Assembly (NCBI RefSeq): GCF_900104745.1
Contig: NZ_LT629732.1
Span: 5,629,981-5,693,980, forward strand
Reading direction: 5' to 3'
DNA from: Actinopolymorpha singaporensis
Lineage (GTDB): Bacteria > Actinomycetota > Actinomycetes > Propionibacteriales > Actinopolymorphaceae
Length of the DNA: 64,000 nt
In this document: piece after piece, positions 62,465 through 64,000 of the stretch
Numbering within the stretch: position 1 is the stretch's first letter
Layout of the letters: every line of letters begins with the position of its first letter
The notes under the pieces: model-generated
Database searches by the model: none
What the model was told of the DNA's origin: nothing
What the model saw: the letters and a program-made list of their open reading frames with translations, nothing else
Program-made: the position numbers and the translations under genes

Positions 62465-62521
62465 GCGTGGCCGGTTTCCGGCGGGTGTGTGGTCCGCCCG
62501 GTCGGCCCTGATCAGCCCCGA

Positions 62522-63634
62522 TCAGCCTGGATTGGCCCGATCGGCTCGATCGGCTCGATCGGCCCGGTCGGCGGCGAGGAGGTGGCGTACGTGCTCCACG
62601 TCGGCACGAATCTGGGTGACGAGGGCGTCCACCGAGTCGTACGTCTCCTGCCCGCGCACCCGGTCGACGAACTCCACGGCGATCGGCCGGCCGTACAGGT
62701 CCAGATCGTCGCGATCCAGGACGTACGACTCGACCCGGCGCGGCTCGTTGCCGAACTGCGGGTTGGTCCCCACCGAGATCGCCGCCGGCAGGACCTGCGG
62801 ACCGGGCGCGTCCACGTCGGCGACCCGTAGCCATCCGGCGTACACGCCGTCGGCGGGCAGGGCCAGGGCGGTCGACGCCGGCACGTTGGCGGTGGGGAAC
62901 CCCAGCTCGCGTCCCCGGTGGGCGCCCTCGACGACCACGCCGTCCACCCGGAAGGTGTGCCCGAGCAGGGCGCGGGCGCCGGCCACATCGCCGGCCGCGA
63001 GCCGGTCCCGGACCGCGGTGGAGGAGACGGCGTCGACGGGTACGTCGGCGGTCGCCGCGTCCATGGGCGCGGCACCTCCCGGCGCGGGGTCGGCGGGATC
63101 GGTGGTCACCGCCGCACTCCCGCCGGGAGCGGGGGCCGGAGCCGGGTCGGCGGTCGACGGGACCTTCGCCGCGCGGGCGAGCCCCTCGACGGCGAACCCG
63201 AGCTCCCCGCCCAGCGTGCGGAGCAGGTCGACGTTGCCGGCCGCCTTGTGCCCGAACCGGAAGTCGTCGCCGACCACCACCGCCACCGGGCGCAGCGCGC
63301 GGACGAGCTCACGGACGAACTCCTCGGCGGGCTCGCGGGAACGTTCCTTGTCGAACGGCACGACGACCACACCGTCCATGCCGTACGCCTCGAACAGCTC
63401 CAGCCGGCGCTCCACCGTCGCCAGCAGCGGCGGCACCGCCTCCGGGCGGACCACGGAGGCCGGATGCGGGTCGAACGTCACCACGACGGAGCGGGCGCCG
63501 TGCGCGCGGGCCAGGTCACGGGTGCGGGAGAGCACCCTCTGGTGACCGCGGTGTACGCCGTCGAAGACGCCGATCGTGACGACCGTCGGCCCGAACCGCG
63601 GGTCCACCCCGGCCAGGTCTGTCCAGCGCTGCAT
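62522..63634 (-). CDS. ribF: Bifunctional riboflavin kinase/FAD synthetase
   Basis: The 370-residue protein has an N-terminal nucleotidylyltransferase domain (VTIGVFDGVHRGHQRVL; VVVGDDFRFGHKAAG). The C-terminal kinase domain shows HRGRELGFPTANV and SVGTNPQFG, and YVLDRDDLDLYG completes the motifs. It makes FMN then FAD. Between the domains is an Ala/Pro-rich insertion of about 45 residues (roughly 155-200), and the C-terminus ends in an ADR tripeptide repeat. ATG 63634 has a GAGGA site. It is downstream of truB on the same strand. Confidence 0.95.
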   Translation of the reverse strand: MQRWTDLAGVDPRFGPTVVTIGVFDGVHRGHQRVLSRTRDLARAHGARSVVVTFDPHPASVVRPEAVPPLLATVERRLELFEAYGMDGVVVVPFDKERSREPAEEFVRELVRALRPVAVVVGDDFRFGHKAAGNVDLLRTLGGELGFAVEGLARAAKVPSTADPAPAPAPGGSAAVTTDPADPAPGGAAPMDAATADVPVDAVSSTAVRDRLAAGDVAGARALLGHTFRVDGVVVEGAHRGRELGFPTANVPASTALALPADGVYAGWLRVADVDAPGPQVLPAAISVGTNPQFGNEPRRVESYVLDRDDLDLYGRPIAVEFVDRVRGQETYDSVDALVTQIRADVEHVRHLLAADRADRADRADRANPG

Positions 63635-63853
63635 CGTGTCCTCGTCGCCCTTCCGTCCCGATACCTGCCACCGACCGCACAGCCCGCCATCCGAGCCCGC
63701 GCAGGGGTCCCGCAAAGAGGGGCCGCGCGGAGAGCCCGCCTCAAAGGGTGCCAGACGGGCGTCCGCCGGCCCTCGGTCCGGTCCCGGCATCCGGCACAAC
63801 GCAGGGACCTCGGCCCCGTCCGGACCGAACCGATCCCCGGCCAGGCCCCGCGA

Positions 63854-64000
63854 TCAGCTCGCGAACACCGCGAGCGGCCGGGCGCCTTCCTCGACGTCCT
63901 CGTACAGCGCGAGGAAAGCACCGTCCGGGCCGAAGACTCCCACCGGGCCGCCGCCCACCCGCACGCCGGGCAGCTTCTGCCCGAACGAGACCAGCCGCGC
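63854..64000 (-). CDS. truB: tRNA pseudouridine synthase B, C-terminal fragment (5' part outside window)
   Basis: The last 48 codons of a minus-strand frame read VSFGQKLPGVRVGGGPVGVF, then GPDGAFLALYEDV and RPLAVFAS before the stop. This matches the actinobacterial TruB C-terminal domain, where GPVGVF-PDG is followed by LALxED and AVF. TruB makes pseudouridine 55 in tRNA. The location directly before ribF is the conserved truB-ribF order, which strengthens the call despite the short piece. The 219-bp gap to ribF shows nothing else. Confidence 0.85.
   Translation of the reverse strand, partial: ARLVSFGQKLPGVRVGGGPVGVFGPDGAFLALYEDVEEGARPLAVFAS

Overview
The window is about 70 percent G+C or higher, with tightly packed genes, very frequent 4-nt ATGA/GTGA start-stop overlaps, many GTG starts and TAnnnT-type -10 elements. 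Together with ClgR, FtsK, ThyX, PaaABCDE and the order truB-ribF-rpsO-pnp-M16 peptidase-dapB-thyX-dapA-rnj-ftsK-rimO-pgsA-cinA-clgR, this points to a free-living actinobacterium. A member of the Nocardioidaceae/Kribbellaceae (Actinopolymorpha-like) is my guess, but the sequence alone does not settle the genus. There are no rRNA, tRNA, insertion-sequence or CRISPR features that I can support.

Layout. 1-3.7 kb: the 3' end of glycerol kinase, a nitroreductase, an SGNH esterase overlapping a Nei/Fpg DNA glycosylase, and a DinB-fold protein translationally coupled to clgR. 3.7-12.7 kb (mostly minus strand): the housekeeping run clgR, cinA, pgsA, rimO and ftsK. It is interrupted by a frameshifted DUF2975 gene with its XRE partner and by a mannonate dehydratase/uronate dehydrogenase-like pair. 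12.7-22.5 kb: a shortened MFS transporter, a P450, a glucarate-dehydratase-like enolase-superfamily enzyme with a serine hydrolase, a PadR operon, and a multicopper oxidase operon with two paralogous membrane proteins.

22.5-40.7 kb is an accessory catabolic island. It has two DegT-type aminotransferases, a Tat-exported toroid-like protein, a deacetylase-like protein, a dipeptide-type ABC importer with a Tat lipoprotein, a Gfo/Idh/MocA dehydrogenase, an epimerase, two DapA-like aldolase/dehydratases and a multidomain regulator. Four intergenic regions of this island carry related palindromes of the form TACGG(T/C)C-NN-G(A/G)CCGTA. Two of these sit on the -10 boxes of divergent promoters, which suggests one local regulon. 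The long minus-strand operon ends in an unusual terminator whose 3' arm is tandemly repeated five times.

40.7-64 kb returns to the housekeeping run (rnj, dapA, thyX, dapB, M16 peptidase, pnp, rpsO, ribF, truB) with insertions. These are an editing-domain-less ThrRS paralogue preceded by a Thr-rich leader peptide; a papain-like protease, a small protein sharing its C-terminal module, and a convergent chagasin-type cysteine-protease inhibitor; a class-V-type PLP enzyme; the phenylacetyl-CoA epoxidase genes paaABCDE; CGNR and GNAT proteins; azlCD; and a phytanoyl-CoA dioxygenase-like enzyme.

The strongest candidates for something undescribed are the protease/inhibitor module (46.3-48.5 kb), the palindrome-linked saccharide island (22.5-40.7 kb), the ThrRS2 leader (43.4 kb) and the repeated terminator arm (25.8-26.0 kb).
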